Positions 20,826 to 35,299 of a DNA stretch of 64,000 nucleotides are shown one piece after another. The notes under the pieces are model-generated. The model made no database searches. It was not told the origin of the DNA and saw only the letters and a program-made list of their open reading frames with translations. This DNA comes from Thysanoteuthis rhombus (Eukaryota; Mollusca; Cephalopoda; Oegopsida; Thysanoteuthidae), in contig OY735224.1 of assembly GCA_963457665.1 (NCBI GenBank), forward strand, positions 50,754,311 through 50,818,310, given 5' to 3'. The position numbers and the translations under genes are program-made. The first letter of the stretch is position 1. Every line of letters begins with the position of its first letter.

Positions 20826-22316
20826 TTCAAAGTTTTACAACAATTTTCTTCAATACAGTTATATTGTATGATTGAATATTGAAAGTGTTCAAATTAAGCC
20901 CCAAATCATATAAACTGTGCAATATATGTTTTCAAGGATTTTCAACGAATGTCTTGTATTCAAAAATAATGTATGCTAGACTATTGAAATATCAAAAGCA
21001 GAGCCTTGTAAGATTTGAAAGCAATGTTTTCAAGGTTTTTATCAATAATCTTGAATGTAGTTATAATATATGGGTTGGAGGGTCAAAACCAAGATGAAGA
21101 GCTTGTAAATAGAGCCTTTTTAGCTTTGAAAGCAATGTTTTCAAGGTTTTTCAATAAGATCCATGAATGTATCAATCTGATATGATTGAATTCTCAAAGT
21201 GTCACAGCTGAGCCCGAAACGTTGTAATCAGCTTTGAAAACAATGTGCGGTTTTTTTCTAACAATTCTCCCAAACGTACTAATGATATATGAGAAGTGGC
21301 AAAGCCCAGCCTAAAAAGGTATGAACAGAGCCTTTTTAGCTTTGAAAAGCAATGCTTCCAAGATTTTTCTACAATTTGCTTTCATGCAGTAATGATATAT
21401 GATTGTATTTTCAAAATGTCTAAACCAAACATAAAAAGGTGTAAACAGGAATTCTTAACTTTGGAAACCAATGTCTCGGATGCAGTGATAATATGTAAGT
21501 AAGAGTCAAGACCTAACCTGAAAAGGTTACAAACGAAGCTTTTTTACCTTGAAAACTAATTTTCCCAAGGTTTTGACAATTTTCTTGAACATAATAACAA
21601 TACAAGAGTAAGTGTGAAAACCAAACCAAAAAGAGCCATAAACAGAGTCTTTTCAGCTCTGAAAGCCATGTCTTCATGGTTTTTCAATAATTTTCATGAA
21701 TATATCAATAAGATGTGATTGAACTTTAGAAGTGTCAAAAGCAATCCTAAAAAGGTATTAGCAGAGCGTTTTTGGCCTTGAAACCAGTGTTTCCAAGGTT
21801 TTGCAACAGTTTTCTTGAATGTAGTCCTAATATATGATTGAAGTTTCAAAGTGTTAAAACTGAGCCTTGAAAGATATGAAATGAGCCTTTTTAACTTTTC
21901 AAGCAATGGTCTAAAGGTATTTTGACAATTTCCTTTCAATGTATTATTATCGTATAACTGAATCTTGAAAGTGCCAAAAGCAGACCTAGAGGGTATAAAC
22001 AGAGCCTTTTTTAGCTTCCAAAACCAATGTTTTCAAGGTTTGTTTTTTTTAAATTTTCTCTAATGTAGTAAGAATATATGATTGCACTGAGTGAAAACCA
22101 AGCCCCAAAAAGCTATATACAGAGTCTTTTCAGCTCTGAAATCCATGTCTTCATTGTTCCTCAATAATTTTCATGAATATATCAATGAGATATGATTGAA
22201 CATTGGAAGTGTGAAAACCGAACCGAAAAGGGTATACACAGGGACTTTTCAGCTTTGAAACCACTATTTTAAGGTTTTATAACAATTCTATTGAATGTAG
22301 TAGTAATAGATGAATA
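20826..22316. repeat. Satellite C, block 2: divergent monomers leading into satellite D
   Basis: About 13 monomers of ~109-120 bp run in the same orientation as D. The CAATG box lies at 21021, 21132, 21349 and 21469. Typical segments are GTGTCAAAACCAAGCC, AAAAAGGTATAAACAGAGCC, TTTTTAGCTTTGAAA, TTTTCAAGGTTTT, CAACAATTTTCTTGAATG and TAGTAATAATATATGATTGAA. The last monomer (22208-22316) is intermediate: it still has GAACCGAAAAGG but already ends GTAGTAATAGATGAATAT like D. Short frames across the block are not conserved between monomers. Confidence 0.88.
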
Positions 22317-22419
22317 TGTGTCAAAACCATAACTGAAAGGGTATAAAAAGAGACTTTCTTGCTTTGAAACCATTATTTTTGAAGTTTCAAACAATTTACT
22401 TCAATGAAGTAATAATGAA

Positions 22420-24835
22420 TGAATATGTGTAAAAACCATTACTGAATGGGTATAAAAATAGCCTTTCTAGGTTTGAAACCCATATTTTTGAAGTTTCAAA
22501 CAATTTATTTCAATGAAGTAATAATAGATAAATATGTGTCAAAACCATAATTGAAAGGGTATAAAAAGAGCCTTTCTAACTTTGAAACCCATATTTTTGA
22601 AGTTTCAAACAATATACTTCAATGAAGTAATAATAAATGCATATGTGTCAAAACCATAACTGAAAGGGTATAAAAAGAGCCTTTCTAGCTTTGAAACCCA
22701 TATTTTTGAAGTTTCAAACAATTTACTTCAATGAAGTAATAATAGATGAATATGTGTCAAAACCATAACTGAATGGGTAAAAAGAGCCTTTCTAGCTTTG
22801 AAACCCATAATTTTGAAGTTTCAAACAATTCACTTAAATGAAGTAATAATAAATGAATATGTGTCAAAACCATAACTGAATGGGTATATAAAAAGGCTTT
22901 CTAGCTTTGAAACCCATATTTTTGAAGTTTCAAACAATTTACTTGAATGAAGTAATAATAAATGAATATGTGTCAAAACCATAACTGAAAGGGTATGAAA
23001 AGAGCCTTTCTAGCTTTGAAACCCATATTTTTGAAGTTTCAAACAATATACTTCAATGAAGTAATAATAAATGCATATGTGTCAAAACCATAACTGAAAG
23101 GATATAAAAAGAGCCTTTCTAGCTTTGAAACCCATAATTTTGAAGTTTCAAACAATTCACTTAAATGAAGTAATAATAAATGAATATGTGTCAAAACCAT
23201 AACTGAATGGGTATATAAAAAGGCTTTCTAGCTTTGAAACCCATATTTTTGAAGTTTCAAACAATTTACTTCAATGAAGTAATAATAAATGAATATGTGT
23301 CAAAACCATAACTGAAAGGGTATTAAAAAGACCCTTTCTAGCTTTGAAACCCATATTTTTGAAGTTCCAAACAATTTACTTCAATGAAGCAATGATAGAT
23401 GAATATGTGTCAAACCATAACTGAATGGGTATAAAAAGAGCCTTTCTAGCTTTGAAACCCATAGTTTTGAAGTTTTAAACAATATACTTCAATGAAGTAA
23501 TAATAGATGAATATGTGTCAAAACCATAACTGAAAGGGTATAAAAAGAGACTTTCTTGCTTTGAAACCATTATTTTTTAAGTTTCAAACAATTTACTTCA
23601 ATGAAGTAATAATGGATGAATATGTGTAAAAACCATTACTGAATGGGTATAAAAAGAGCCTTTCTAGCTTTGAAACCCATAGTTTTGAAGTTTTAAACAA
23701 TATACTTCAATGAAGTAATAATAGATGAATATGTGTCAAAACCATAACTGAAAGGGTATAAAAAGAGCCTTTCTAGCTTTGAAACCCATATTTTTGAAGT
23801 TTCAAACAATTTACTTGAATGAAGTAATAATAAATGAATATGTGTAAAAACCATTACTGAATGGGTATAAAAATAGCCTTTCTAGGTTTGAAACCCATAT
23901 TTTTGAAGTTTCAAACAATTTATTTCAATGAAGTAATAATAGATAAATATGTGTCAAAACCATAATTGAAAGGGTATAAAAAGAGCCTTTTTAACTTTGA
24001 AACCCATATTTTTGAAGTTTCAAACAATATACTTCAATGAAGTAATAATAAATGCATATGTGTCAAAACCATAACTGAAAGGGTATAAAAAGAGCCTTTC
24101 TAGCTTTGAAACCCATATTTTTGAAGTTTCAAACAATTTACTTCAATGAAGTAATAGTAGATGAATATGTGTCAAAACCATAACTGAATGGGTAAAAAGA
24201 GCCTTTCTAGCTTTGAAACCCATAATTTTGAAGTTTCAAACAATTCACTTAAATGAAGTAATAATAAATGAATATGTGTCAAAACCATAACTGAATGGGT
24301 ATATAAAAAGGCTTTCTAGCTTTGAAACCCATATTTTTGAAGTTTCAAACAATTTACTTCAATGAAGTAATAATAAATGAATATGTGTCAAAACCATAAC
24401 TGAAAGGGTATGAAAAGAGCCTTTCTAGCTTTGAAACCCATATTTTTGAAGTTTCAAACAATATACTTCAATGAAGTAATAATAAATGCATATGTGTCAA
24501 AACCATAACTGAAAGGATATAAAAAGAGCCTTTCTAGCTTTGAAACCCATAATTTTGAAGTTTCAAACAATTCACTTAAATGAAGTAATAATAAATGAAT
24601 ATGTGTCAAAACCATAACTGAATGGGTATATAAAAATGCTTTCTAGCTTTGAAACCCATATTTTTGAAGTTTCAAACAATTTACTTCAATGAAGTAATAA
24701 TAAATGATTATGTGTCAAAACCATAACTGAAAGGGTATTAAAAAGACCCTTTCTAGCTTTGAAACCCATATTTTTGAAGTTCCAAACAATTTACTTCAAT
24801 GAAGCAATGATAGATGAATATGTGTCAAACCATAA
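22420..24835. repeat. Satellite D higher-order repeat of 1,415 bp (13 monomers)
   Basis: Private variants recur at one constant offset of 1415 bp. GTGTAAAAACCATTAC is at 22427 and 23842, GGGTATATAAAAAGG at 22882 and 24297, and AAGACCCTTTC at 23331 and 24746. About 1 kb of each copy matches; the rest has diverged or been replaced. Confidence 0.88.
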
Positions 24836-27739
24836 CTGAAAGGGTATTAAAAAGAGCCTTTCTAGCTTTGAAACCCATATTTTTGAAGTTTCAAACAATT
24901 TACTTGAATGAAGTAATAATAGATGAATATGTGTCAAAATCATAACTGAAAGGGTATAAAAAGAGACTTTCTTGCTTTGAAACCATTATTTTTGAAGTTT
25001 CAAACAATTTACTTCAATGAAGTAATAATGGATGAATATGTGTAAAAACCATTACTGAATGGGTATAAAAAGAGCCTTTCTAGGTTTGAAACCCATATTT
25101 TTGAAGTTTCAAACAATTTACTTCAATGAAGTAATAATAGATAAATATGTGTCAAAACCATAACTGAAAGGGTATAATAAGAGCCTTTCTAGCTTTGAAA
25201 CCCATATTTTTGAAGTTTCAAACAATATACTTCAATGAAGTAATAATAAATGCATATGTGTCAAAACCATAACTGAAAGGGTATAAAAAGAGCCTTTCTA
25301 GCTTTGAAACCCATAGTTTTGAAGTTTTAAACAATATACTTCAATGAAGTAATAATAGATGAATATGTGTCAAAACCATAACTGAAAGGGTATAAAAAGA
25401 GCCTTTCTAGCTTTGAAACCCATCTTTTTGAAGTTTCAAACAATTTACTTGAATGAAGTAATAATAGATGAATATGTGTCAAAACCATAACTGATTGGGT
25501 AAAAAGAGCCTTTCTAGCTTTGAAACCCATATTTTTGAAGTTTCAAGCAATTCACTTAAATGAAGTAATAATAAATGAATATGTGTCAAAACCATAACTG
25601 AATGGGTATAAAAAAAGGCTTTGTAGCTTTGAAACCCATATTTTTGAAGTTTCAAACAATTTACTTGAATGAAGTAATAATAAATGAATATGTGTCAAAA
25701 CCATAACTGAAAGGGTATAAAAAGAGCCTTTCTAGGTTTGAAACCCATATTTTTGAAGTTTCAAACAATTTACTTGAATTAAGTAATAATAGATAAATAT
25801 GTGTCAAAACCATAACTGAAAGGGTAAAAAAAGAGCCTTTCTAGGTTTGAAACCCATATTTTTGAAGTTCCAAACAATTTACTTGAATGAAGTAATGATA
25901 GATGAATATGTGTCAAAACCATAACTGAAAGTGTATGAAAAGAGCCTTTCTAGCTTTGAAACCCATATTTTTGAAGTTTCAAACAATTTACTTCAATGAA
26001 GTAATAATAAATGCATATGTGTCAAAACCATAACTGAAAGGATATAAAAAGAGCCTTTCTAGCTTTGAAACCCATATTTTTGAAGTTTCAAACAATATAC
26101 TTCTATGAAGTAATAATAGATGAATATGTGTCAAAACCATAACTGAAAGGGTATAAAAAGAGCATTTCTAGCTTTGAAACCCATATTTTTGAAGTTTCAA
26201 ACAATTTACTTCAATGAAGTAATAATAGATGAATATGTGTCAAAACCATAACTGAATGGGTAAAAAGAGCCTTTTTAGCTTTGAAACCCATATTTTTGAA
26301 GTTTCAAACAATTCACTTAAATGAAGTAATAATAAATGAATAAGTGTCAAAACCATAACTGAAAGGGTATAAAAAGAGCCTTTCTAGCTTTGAAACACAT
26401 ATTTTTGAAGTTTCAAACAATATACTTCAATGAAGTTATAATAGATGAATATGTGTCAAAACCATGACTGAAAGGGTATAAAAAGAGCCTTTCTAGCTTT
26501 GAAACCCATATTTTCGAAGTTTCAAACAATATACTTCAATGAAGTAATAATAGATGAATATGTGTCAAAACCATAACTGAAAGGGTATTAAAAAAAGCTT
26601 TACTAGCTTTGAAACCTATATTTTTGAAGTTTCAAACAATTTACTTGAATTAAGTAATAATAGATGAATATGTGTCAAAACCATAACTGAAAGGGTATAA
26701 AAAGAGCCTTTCTAGCTTTGAAACCCATATTTTTGAAGTTTCAAACAATATACTTCAATGAAGTAATAATAGATGAATATGTGTCAAAACCATAACTGAA
26801 AGGGTATAAAAAGAGCTTTTCTAGCCTTGAAACCCATATTTTTGAAGTTCCAAACAATTTACTTCAATGAAGTAATAATAGATGAATATGTGTCAAAACC
26901 ATTACTGAAAGGGTATAAAAAGAGCCTTTCTAGCTTTGAAACCCATATTTTTGAAGTTTCAAACAATTGACTTGAATGAAGCAATGATAGATGAATATGT
27001 GTCAAAACCATAACTGAAAGGGTATTAAAAAGAGCCTTTCTAGCTTTGAAACCCATATTTTTGAAATTTCAAACAATTTACTTCAATGAAGTAATAATAG
27101 ATGAATATGTGTCAAAACCATTACTGAAAGGGTATAAAAAGAGCCTTTCTAGCTTTGAAACCCATATTTTTGAAGTTTCAAACAATATACTTCAATGAAG
27201 TAATAATAGATGAATATGTGTCAAAACCATAAATGAAAGGGTATAAAAAGAGCCTTTCTAGCTTTGAAACCCACTTTTTTGAAGTTTCAAACAATTTACT
27301 TCAATGAAGTAATAATAAATGCATATGTGTCAAAACTATAACTGAAAGGGTATAAAAAGAGCCTTTCTAGCTTTGAAACCCATATTTTTGAAGTTTCAAA
27401 CAATATACTTCAATGAAGTAATAATAAATGCATATGTGTCAAAACCATAACTGAGAGGATATAAAAAGAGCCTTTCTAGCTTTGAAACCCATATTTTTGA
27501 AGTTTCAAACAATATACTTCAATGAAGTAATAATAGATGAATATGTGTCAAAACCATAACTGAAAGGGTATAAAAAGAGCCTTTCTAGCTTTGAAACCCA
27601 TATTTTTGAAGTTTCAAACAATTTACTTCAATGAAGTAATAATAAATGCATATGTGTCAAAACTATAACTGAAAGGGTATAAAAAGAGCCTTTCTAGCTT
27701 TGAAACCCATATTTTTGAAGTTTCAAACAATTTACTTGA

Positions 27740-30700
27740 ATGAAGTAATAATAGATGAATATGTGTCAAAACCATTACTGAAAGGGTATAAAAAGAGCCT
27801 TTCTAGCTTTGAAATCCATATTTTTGAAGTTCCAAACAATTTACTTCAATGAAGCAATAATAGATGAATATGTGTCAAAACCATAACTGAAAGGGTATTA
27901 AAAAGAGCCTTTCTAGCTTTGAAACCCATATTTTTGAAGTTTCAAACAATTCACTTGAATGAAGTAATAATAAATGAATATGTGTCAAAACCATTACTGA
28001 AAGGGTATTAAAAAGAGCCTTTCTAGCTTTGAAACCCATATTTTTGAAGTTCCAAACAATTTACTTCAATGAAGCAATGATAGATGAATATGTGTCAAAA
28101 CCATAACTGAAAGGGTATTAAAAAGAGCCTTTCTAGCTTTGAAACCCATCTTTTTGAAGTTTCAGACAATTTACTTGAATGAAGTAATAATAGATGAATA
28201 TGTGTCAAAACCATAACTGAAAGGGTATAAAAAGAGCCTTTCTAGCTTTGAAACCCATATTTTTGAAGTTCCAAACAATTTACTTCAATGAAGCAATGAT
28301 AGATAAATATGTGTCAAAACCATAACTGAAAGGGTATAAAAAGAGCCTTTCTAGCTTTGAAACCAATATTTTTGAAGTTCCAAACAATTTACTTCAATGA
28401 AGCAATGATAGATGAATATGTGTCAAAACCATTACTGAAAGGGTATAAAAAGAGCCTTTCTAGCTTTGAAACCCATCTTTTTGAAGTTTCAAACAATTTA
28501 CTTGAATGAAGTAATAATAGATGAATATGTGTCAAAACCATTACTGAAAGGGTATAAAAAGAGCCTTTCTAGCTTTGAAACCCATATTTTTGAAGTTTCA
28601 AACAATTTACTTCAATGAAGTAATAATAAATGCATATGTGTCAAAACTATAACTGAAAGGGTATAAAAAGAGCCTTTCTAGCTTTGAAACCCATATTTTT
28701 GAAGTTTCAAACAATATACTTCAATGAAGTAATAATAAATGCATATGTGTCAAAACCATAACTGAAAGGATATAAAAAGAGCCTTTCTAGCTTTGAAACC
28801 CATATTTTTGAAGTTTCAAACAATATACTTCAATGAAGTAATAATAGATGAATATGTGTCAAAACCATAACTGAAAGGGTATAAAAAGAGCCTTTCTAGC
28901 TTTGAAACCAATATTTTTGAAGTTTCAAACAATTTACTTCAATGAAGTAATAATAAATGCATATGTGTCAAAACTATAACTGAAAGGGTATAAAAAGAGC
29001 CTTTCTAGCTTTGAAACCCATATTTTTGAAGTTTCAAATTATTTACTCGAATTAAGTAATAATAGATAAATATGTGTCAAAACTATAACTGAAAAGGGAA
29101 AAAAAAGAGCCTTTCCAGCTTTGAAACCCATATTTTTTAAGGTTCAAACAATATACTTCAATGAAGTAATAATAGATGAATATGTGTCAAAACCATAACT
29201 GAAAGGGTATAAAAAGAGCCTTTCTAGCTTTGAAACCAATATTTTTGAAGTTCCAAACAATTTACTTCAATGAAGCGATGATAGATGAATATGTGTCAAA
29301 ACCATAACTGAAAGGGTATAAAAAGAGTCTTTCTAGCTTTGAAACCCATATTTTTGAAGTTTCAAACAATTAACTTAAATGAAGTAATAATAAATGAATA
29401 TGTGTCAAAACCATTACTGAAAGGGTATAAAAAGAGCCTTTCTAGCTTTGAAACCAATATTTTTGAAGTTCCAAACAATTTACTTCAATGAAGCGATGAT
29501 AGATGAATATGTGTCAAAACCATAACTGAAAGGGTATGAAAAGAGCCTTTCCATCTTTGAAACCCATATTTTTGAAGTTTCAAACAATTCACTTGAATGA
29601 AGTAATAATAGATGAATATGTGTCAAAACCATTACTGAAAGGGTATTAAAAAGAGCTTTTCTAGCTTTGAAACCCATATTTTTGAAGTTTCAAACAATTT
29701 ACTTGAATGAAGTAATAATAGATGAATAGGTGTCAAAACCATTACTGAAAGGGTATTAAAAAGAGCTTTTCTAGCTTTGAAACCCATAAATTTGGAGTTT
29801 CAAACAATTTACTTGAATGAAGTAATAATAGATGAATATGTGTCAAAACCATAACTGAATGGGTATAAAAAGAGCCTTTCTAGCTTTGAAATCCATATTT
29901 TTGAAGTTCCAAACAATTTACTTCAATGGAGTAATGATAGATAAATATGTGTCAAAACCATAACTGAAAGGGTATGAAAAGAGCCTTTCTAGCTTTGAAA
30001 CCCATATTTTTGAAGTTTCAAACAATTTACTTGAATGAAGTAATAATAGATGAATATGTGTCAAAACCATTACTGAAAGGGTATAAAAAGAGCCTTTCTA
30101 GCTTTGAAATCCATATTTTTGAAGTTCCAAACAATTTACTTCAATGAAGCAATAATAGATGAATATGTGTCAAAACCATAACTGAAAGGGTATTAAAAAG
30201 AGCCTTTCTAGCTTTGAAACCAATATTTTTGAAGTTTCAAACAATTCACTTGAATGAAGTAATAATAAATGAATATGTGTCAAAACCATTACTGAAAGGG
30301 TATTAAAAAGAGCCTTTCTAGCTTTGAAACCCATATTTTTGAAGTTCCAAACAATTTACTTCAATGAAGCAATGATAGATGAATATGTGTCAAAACCATA
30401 ACTGAAAGGGTATTAAAAAGAGCCTTTCTAGCTTTGAAACCCATATTTTTGAAGTTTCAGACAATTTACTTGAATGAAGTAATAATAGATGAATATGTGT
30501 CAAAACCATAACTGAAAGGGTATAAAAAGAGCCTTTCTAGCTTTGAAACCCATATTTTTGAAGTTCCAAACAATTTACTTCAATGAAGCAATGATAGATA
30601 AATATGTGTCAAAACCATAACTGAAAGGGTATAAAAAGAGCCTTTCTAGCTTTGAAACCAATATTTTTGAAGTTCCAAACAATTTACTTCAATGAAGCGA

Positions 30701-33700
30701 TGATAGATGAATATGTGTCAAAACCATAACTGAAAGGGTATGAAAAGAGCCTTTCTAGCTTTGAAACCAATATTTTTGAAGTTCCAAACAATTTACTTCA
30801 ATGAAGCGATGATAGATGAATATGTGTCAAAACCATAACTGAAAGGGTATAAAAAGAGCCTTTCTAGCTTTGAAACCCATCTTTTTGAAGTTTCAAACAA
30901 TTTACTTGAATGAAGTAATAATAGATGAATATGTGTCAAAACCATTACTGAAAGGGTATAAAAAGAGCCTTTCTAGCTTTGAAACCCATATTTTTGAAGT
31001 TTCAAACAATTTACTTCAATGAAGTAATAATAAATGCATATGTGTCAAAACTATAACTGAAAGGGTATAAAAAGAGCCTTTCTAGCTTTGAAACCCATAT
31101 TTTTGAAGTTTCAAACAATATACTTCAATGAAGTAATAATAAATGCATATGTGTCAAAACCATAACTGAAAGGATATAAAAAGAGCCTTTCTAGCTTTGA
31201 AACCCATATTTTTGAAGTTTCAAACAATATACTTCAATGAAGTAATAATAGATGAATATGTGTCAAAACCATAACTGAAAGGGTATAAAAAGAGCCTTTC
31301 TAGCTTTGAAACCAATATTTTTGAAGTTTCAAACAATTTACTTCAATGAAGTAATAATAAATGCATATGTGTCAAAACTATAACTGAAAGGGTATAAAAA
31401 GAGCCTTTCTAGCTTTGAAACCCATATTTTTGAAGTTTCAAATTATATACTCGAATTAAGTAATAATAGATAAATATGTGTCAAAACTATAACTGAAAAG
31501 GGAAAAAAAGAGCCTTTCCAGCTTTGAAACCCATATTTTTTAAGGTTCAAACAATATACTTCAATGAAGTAATAATAGATGAATATGTGTCAAAACCATA
31601 ACTGAAAGGGTATAAAAAGAGCCTTTCTAGCTTTGAAACCAATATTTTTGAAGTTCCAAACAATTTACTTCAATGAAGCGATGATAGATGAATATGTGTC
31701 AAAACCATAACTGAAAGGGTATAAAAAAAGTCTTTCTAGCTTTGAAACCCATATTTTTGAAGTTTCAAACAATTAACTTAAATGAAGTAATAATAAATGA
31801 ATATGTGTCAAAACCATAACTGAAAGGGTATAAAAAGAGTCTTTCTAGCTTTGAAACCCATATTTTTGAAGTTTCAAACAATTAACTTAAATGAAGTAAT
31901 AATAAATGAATATGTGTCAAAACCATTACTGAAAGGGTATAAAAAGAGCCTTTCTAGCTTTGAAACCAATATTTTTGAAGTTCCAAACAATTTACTTCAA
32001 TGAAGCGATGATAGATGAATATGTGTCAAAACCATAACTGAAAGGGTATGAAAAGAGCCTTTCCATCTTTGAAACCCATATTTTTGAAGTTTCAAACAAT
32101 TCACTTGAATGAAGTAATAATAGATGAATATGTGTCAAAACCATTACTGAAAGGGTATTAAAAAGAGCTTTTCTAGCTTTGAAACCCATATTTTTGAAGT
32201 TTCAAACAATTTACTTGAATGAAGTAATAATAGATGAATAGGTGTCAAAACCATTACTGAAAGGGTATTAAAAAGAGCTTTTCTAGCTTTGAAACCCATA
32301 AATTTGGAGTTTCAAACAATTTACTTGAATGAAGTAATAATAGATGAATATGTGTCAAAACCATAACTGAATGGGTATAAAAAGAGCCTTTCTAGCTTTG
32401 AAATCCATATTTTTGAAGTTCCAAACAATTTACTTCAATGGAGTAATGATAGATAAATATGTGTCAAAACCATAACTGAAAGGGTATAAAAAGAGCCTTT
32501 CTAGCTTTGAAACCCATATTTTTGAAGTTTCAAACAATTTACTTGAATGAAGTAATAATAGATGAATATGTGTCAAAACCATTACTGAAAGGGTATAAAA
32601 AGAGCCTTTCTAGCTTTGAAATCCATATTTTTGAAGTTCCAAACAATTTACTTCAATGAAGCAATAATAGATGAATATGTGTCAAAACCATAACTGAAAG
32701 GGTATTAAAAAGAGCCTTTCTAGCTTTGAAACCAATATTTTTGAAGTTTCAAACAATTCACTTGAATGAAGTAATAATAAATGAATATGTGTCAAAACCA
32801 TTACTGAAAGGGTATTAAAAAGAGCCTTTCTAGCTTTGAAACCCATATTTTTGAAGTTCCAAACAATTTACTTCAATGAAGCAATGATAGATGAATATGT
32901 GTCAAAACCATAACTGAAAGGGTATTAAAAAGAGCCTTTCTAGCTTTGAAACCCATATTTTTGAAGTTTCAGACAATTTACTTGAATGAAGTAATAATAG
33001 ATGAATATGTGTCAAAACCATAACTGAAAGGGTATAAAAAGAGCCTTTCTAGCTTTGAAACCCATATTTTTGAAGTTCCAAACAATTTACTTCAATGAAG
33101 CAATGATAGATAAATATGTGTCAAAACCATAACTGAAAGGGTATAAAAAGAGCCTTTCTAGCTTTGAAACCAATATTTTTGAAGTTCCAAACAATTTACT
33201 TCAATGAAGCGATGATAGATGAATATGTGTCAAAACCATAACTGAAAGGGTATGAAAAGAGCCTTTCTAGCTTTGAAACCAATATTTTTGAAGTTCCAAA
33301 CAATTTACTTCAATGAAGCGATGATAGATGAATATGTGTCAAAACCATAACTGAAAGGGTATAAAAAGAGCCTTTCTAGCTTTGAAACCCATCTTTTTGA
33401 AGTTTCAAACAATTTACTTGAATGAAGTAATAATAGATGAATATGTGTCAAAACCATTACTGAAAGGGTATAAAAAGAGCCTTTCTAGCTTTGAAACCCA
33501 TATTTTTGAAGTTTCAAACAATATACTTCAATGAAGTAATAATAAATGCATATGTGTCAAAACTATAACTGAAAGGGTATAAAAAGAGCCTTTCTAGCTT
33601 TGAAACCCATATTTTTGAAGTTTCAAACAATATACTTCAATGAAGTAATAATAAATGCATATGTGTCAAAACCATAACTGAAAGGATATAAAAAGAGCCT

Positions 33701-35000
33701 TTCTAGCTTTGAAACCCATATTTTTGAAGTTTCAAACAATATACTTCAATGAAGTAATAATAGATGAATATGTGTCAAAACCATAACTGAAAGGGTATAA
33801 AAAGAGCCTTTCTAGCTTTGAAACCAATATTTTTGAAGTTTCAAACAATTTACTTCAATGAAGTAATAATAAATGCATATGTGTCAAAACTATAACTAAA
33901 AGGGTATAAAAAGAGCCTTTCTAGCTTTGAAACCCATATTTTTGAAGTTTCAAACAATTTACTCGAATTAAGTAATAATAGATAAATATGTGTCAAAACT
34001 ATAACTGAAAGGGTATAAAAAGAGCCTTTCTAGCTTTGAAACCCATATTTTTTAAGGTTCAAACAATATACTTCAATGAAGTAATAATAGATGAATATGT
34101 GTCAAAACCATAACTGAAAGGGTATAAAAAGAGCCTTTCTAGCTTTGAAACCCATATTTTTGAAGTTCCAAACAATTTACTTCAATGAAGCGATGATAGA
34201 TGAATATGTGTCAAAACCATAACTGAAAGGGTATAAAAAGAGCCTTTCTAGCTTTGAAACCCATCTTTTTGAAGTTTCAAACAATTAACTTAAATGAAGT
34301 AATAATAAATGAATATGTGTCAAAACCATAACTGAAAGGGTATAAAAAGAGCCTTTCTAGCTTTGAAACCAATATTTTTGAAGTTCCAAACAATTTACTT
34401 CAATGAAGCGATGATAGATGAATATGTGTCAAAACCATAACTGAAAGGGTATGAAAAGAGCCTTTCCATCATTGAAACCCATATTTTTGAAGTTTCAAAC
34501 AATTCACTTGAATGAAGTAATAATAGATGAATATGTGTCAAAACCATTACTGAAAGGGTATTAAAAAGAGCTTTTCTAGCTTTGAAACCCATATTTTTGA
34601 AGTTTCAAACAATTTACTTGAATGAAGTAATAATAGATGAATAGGTGTCAAAACCATTACTGAAAGGGTATTAAAAAGAGCTTTTCTAGCTTTGAAACCC
34701 ATAAATTTGGAGTTTAAACAATTTACTTGAATGAAGTAATAATAGATGAATATGTGTCAAAACCATAACTGAATGGGTATAAAAAGAGCCTTTCTAGCTT
34801 TGAAATCCATATTTTTGAAGTTCCAAACAATTTACTTCAATGAAGTAATGATAGATAAATATGTGTCAAAACCATAACTGAAAGGGTATAAAAAGAGCCT
34901 TTCTAGCTTTGAAACCCATATTTTTGAAGTTTCAAACAATTTACTTGAATGAAGTAATAATAGATGAATATGTGTCAAAACCATTACTGAAAGGGTATAA
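27740..35000. repeat. Satellite D higher-order repeat: three units of 2,295, 2,512 and 2,403 bp
   Basis: The variant GAAATCCATATTTTTG recurs at 27811, 30106 and 32618, with a diverged form at 35020. The variant GATGAATAGGTGTC is at 29721, 32233 and 34636. The units therefore hold about 21, 23 and 22 monomers and differ by gain or loss of whole monomers; for example, unit 2 has an extra GAAGCGATG monomer compared with unit 1. Variants inside the units keep the same order, so the units were copied as blocks. Confidence 0.9.
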
Positions 35001-35299
35001 AAAGAGCCTTTCTAGCTTTGAAACTCATATTTTTGAAGTTCCAAACAATTTACTTCAATGAAGCAATGATAGATAAATATGTGTCAAAACCATAACTGAA
35101 AGGGTATAAAAAGAGCCTTTCTAGCTTTGAAACCAATATTTTTGAAGTTTCAAACAATTTACTTGAATGAAGTAATAATAGATGAATATGTGTCAAAACC
35201 ATTACTGAAAGGGTATTAAAAAGAGACTTTCTAGCTTTGAAACCCATATTTTTGAAGTTCCAAACAATTTACTTCAATGAAGCAATGATAGATAAATAT

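Noticed and set aside
12081-22316. tRNA, rRNA or other structured RNA genes
   Set aside because: I looked for tRNA-like A and B boxes and long paired stems and saw none; a covariance search could not be run.
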